Below are positions 4,662 to 5,136 of a DNA stretch of 5,136 bases, piece after piece. The notes beneath the pieces were generated by a model. It was not told the DNA's origin. It saw only the letters and a program-made list of their open reading frames with translations, and made no database searches. Location of the stretch: contig JAEDOK010000114.1 in assembly GCA_016302005.1 (NCBI GenBank), positions 1 through 5,136 of the forward strand, written 5' to 3'. Positions within the stretch are counted from its first letter, which is position 1, and each line of letters opens with the position of its first letter. The DNA is from Oscillospiraceae bacterium. GTDB lineage: Bacteria; Bacillota_A; Clostridia; Oscillospirales; Oscillospiraceae. The translations under genes were made by a program, and so were the position numbers.

Positions 4662-5136
4662 AACCGTTTCTCGTTTTCATGAGCTGGCGCATTCTCGCGG
4701 AGTGATCCAGCTCGCGCTTGCGGATGCGCAGGGACTTCGGCGTGACCTCCAGCAGCTCGTCGTCCGCAAGGAACTCCAGACACTGCTCTAAGGAGAAGAC
4801 ACGGGGCGTTGTCAGACGCAGCGCCTCGTCCGAACCGGAGGCGCGCATATTGGTCAGTTGCTTTTTCTTGCAGACATTGACTGTCATGTCCTCGTTGCGG
4901 GAGCAGATACCCACGACCATGCCGGCATAGACATCCACGCCCGCGCCGATAAAGAGCTGACCTCTCTCCTGCGCGTTGAACAGACCGTAGGTGCAGGCCT
5001 CACCCGTCTCGAAGGCGATGAGGGAACCGCTCTTGCGCCGCTCGATCTCACCCTTCATGGGTGCGTAGGAATCCAGCACGGAGGACATAATGCCCTCGCC
5101 GCGGGTATCGGTCAAAAATTCGCTGCGGTAGCCGAA
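4660..5136 (-). CDS. typA: Ribosome-associated translational GTPase TypA/BipA, C-terminal end (partial)
   Basis: The frame is open through the right edge, giving the last 158 residues of a protein usually about 600-615 long. The GTPase domain is outside the window. TypA/BipA is an EF-G-like GTPase that binds the 70S ribosome and supports 50S assembly and growth under stress or cold. The visible part begins FGYRSEFLTDTRGEG, followed by SGSLIAFETGEACTYGL and then V-G-I-C-S-R-N-E-D. KKKQLTNMRASGSDEA and L-E-Q-C-L-E-F-L-A-D-D-E-L follow, ending in EVTPKSLRIRKREL. These are the EF-G-like domain V and the BipA-specific C-terminal domain that contacts rRNA and the A-site region. Alternative start codons within the visible part are internal. 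The TAA stop at 4660-4662 lies at the shared terminator, so the gene ends its transcription unit and converges on cyuA. No truncation or frameshift is visible. Confidence 0.95.
   Translation of the reverse strand, partial: FGYRSEFLTDTRGEGIMSSVLDSYAPMKGEIERRKSGSLIAFETGEACTYGLFNAQERGQLFIGAGVDVYAGMVVGICSRNEDMTVNVCKKKQLTNMRASGSDEALRLTTPRVFSLEQCLEFLADDELLEVTPKSLRIRKRELDHSARMRQLMKTRNG

Noticed and set aside
3596..4783. A 395-codon open frame on the minus strand opposite cyuA
   Set aside because: It is antisense to conserved cyuA, overlaps the bidirectional terminator and the typA end, and shows only low-complexity composition.

Overview
The window looks like chromosomal DNA from a moderately GC-rich member of the Clostridia (Bacillota), most likely a gut or anaerobic Oscillospiraceae/Ruminococcaceae-type organism. 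The evidence is the style of the glutamyl-tRNA synthetase, strong AGGAG ribosome sites, consensus sigma-A promoters, an oxygen-sensitive Fe-S cysteine desulfidase, and intergenic repeats of a kind I associate with clostridial genomes (for example tgtcattgcga...ggcaatct). The lineage is inferred from pattern recognition and no database was searched.

Layout, left to right. (1) Positions 1-270, plus strand: the 3' end of an adenine deaminase gene. (2) Positions 271-649: a non-coding stretch packed with repeats, comprising a 7-bp tandem array, two 24-bp inverted copies of a GC-rich palindrome, a GTCAAGGG hairpin, two facing tcattgcga-type repeats, and a terminator-like hairpin. (3) Positions 650-2916, minus strand: a two-gene operon of gltX (glutamyl-tRNA synthetase) followed by a chloramphenicol-acetyltransferase-fold gene. 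Their stop and start codons overlap as TGATG, and a textbook TTGACA-17-TATAAT promoter drives the pair. (4) Positions 2917-3325: a divergent intergenic region carrying the gltX promoter, a second repeat cluster and the promoter of the next gene. (5) Positions 3326-4609, plus strand: an L-cysteine desulfidase / serine-dehydratase-alpha-like protein (CyuA/YhaM, UPF0597 family). (6) Positions 4629-4661: a strong bidirectional terminator. (7) Positions 4660-5136, minus strand: the 3' end of typA/bipA, a ribosome-associated GTPase.

The genes do not form one pathway. Adenine deaminase is purine salvage, GltX charges tRNA-Glu, the CAT-like protein is an acetyltransferase of unknown substrate, CyuA degrades cysteine to pyruvate, ammonia and sulfide, and TypA acts in ribosome assembly and stress. 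Transcription units alternate in direction: ade and the acetyltransferase converge, gltX and cyuA diverge, and cyuA and typA converge. Each convergent junction has a hairpin terminator. I see no CRISPR array, transposase, phage gene, tRNA or rRNA, and no convincing new multi-gene system. The least ordinary elements are the two intergenic repeat clusters and the coupling of a CAT-like enzyme to gltX.
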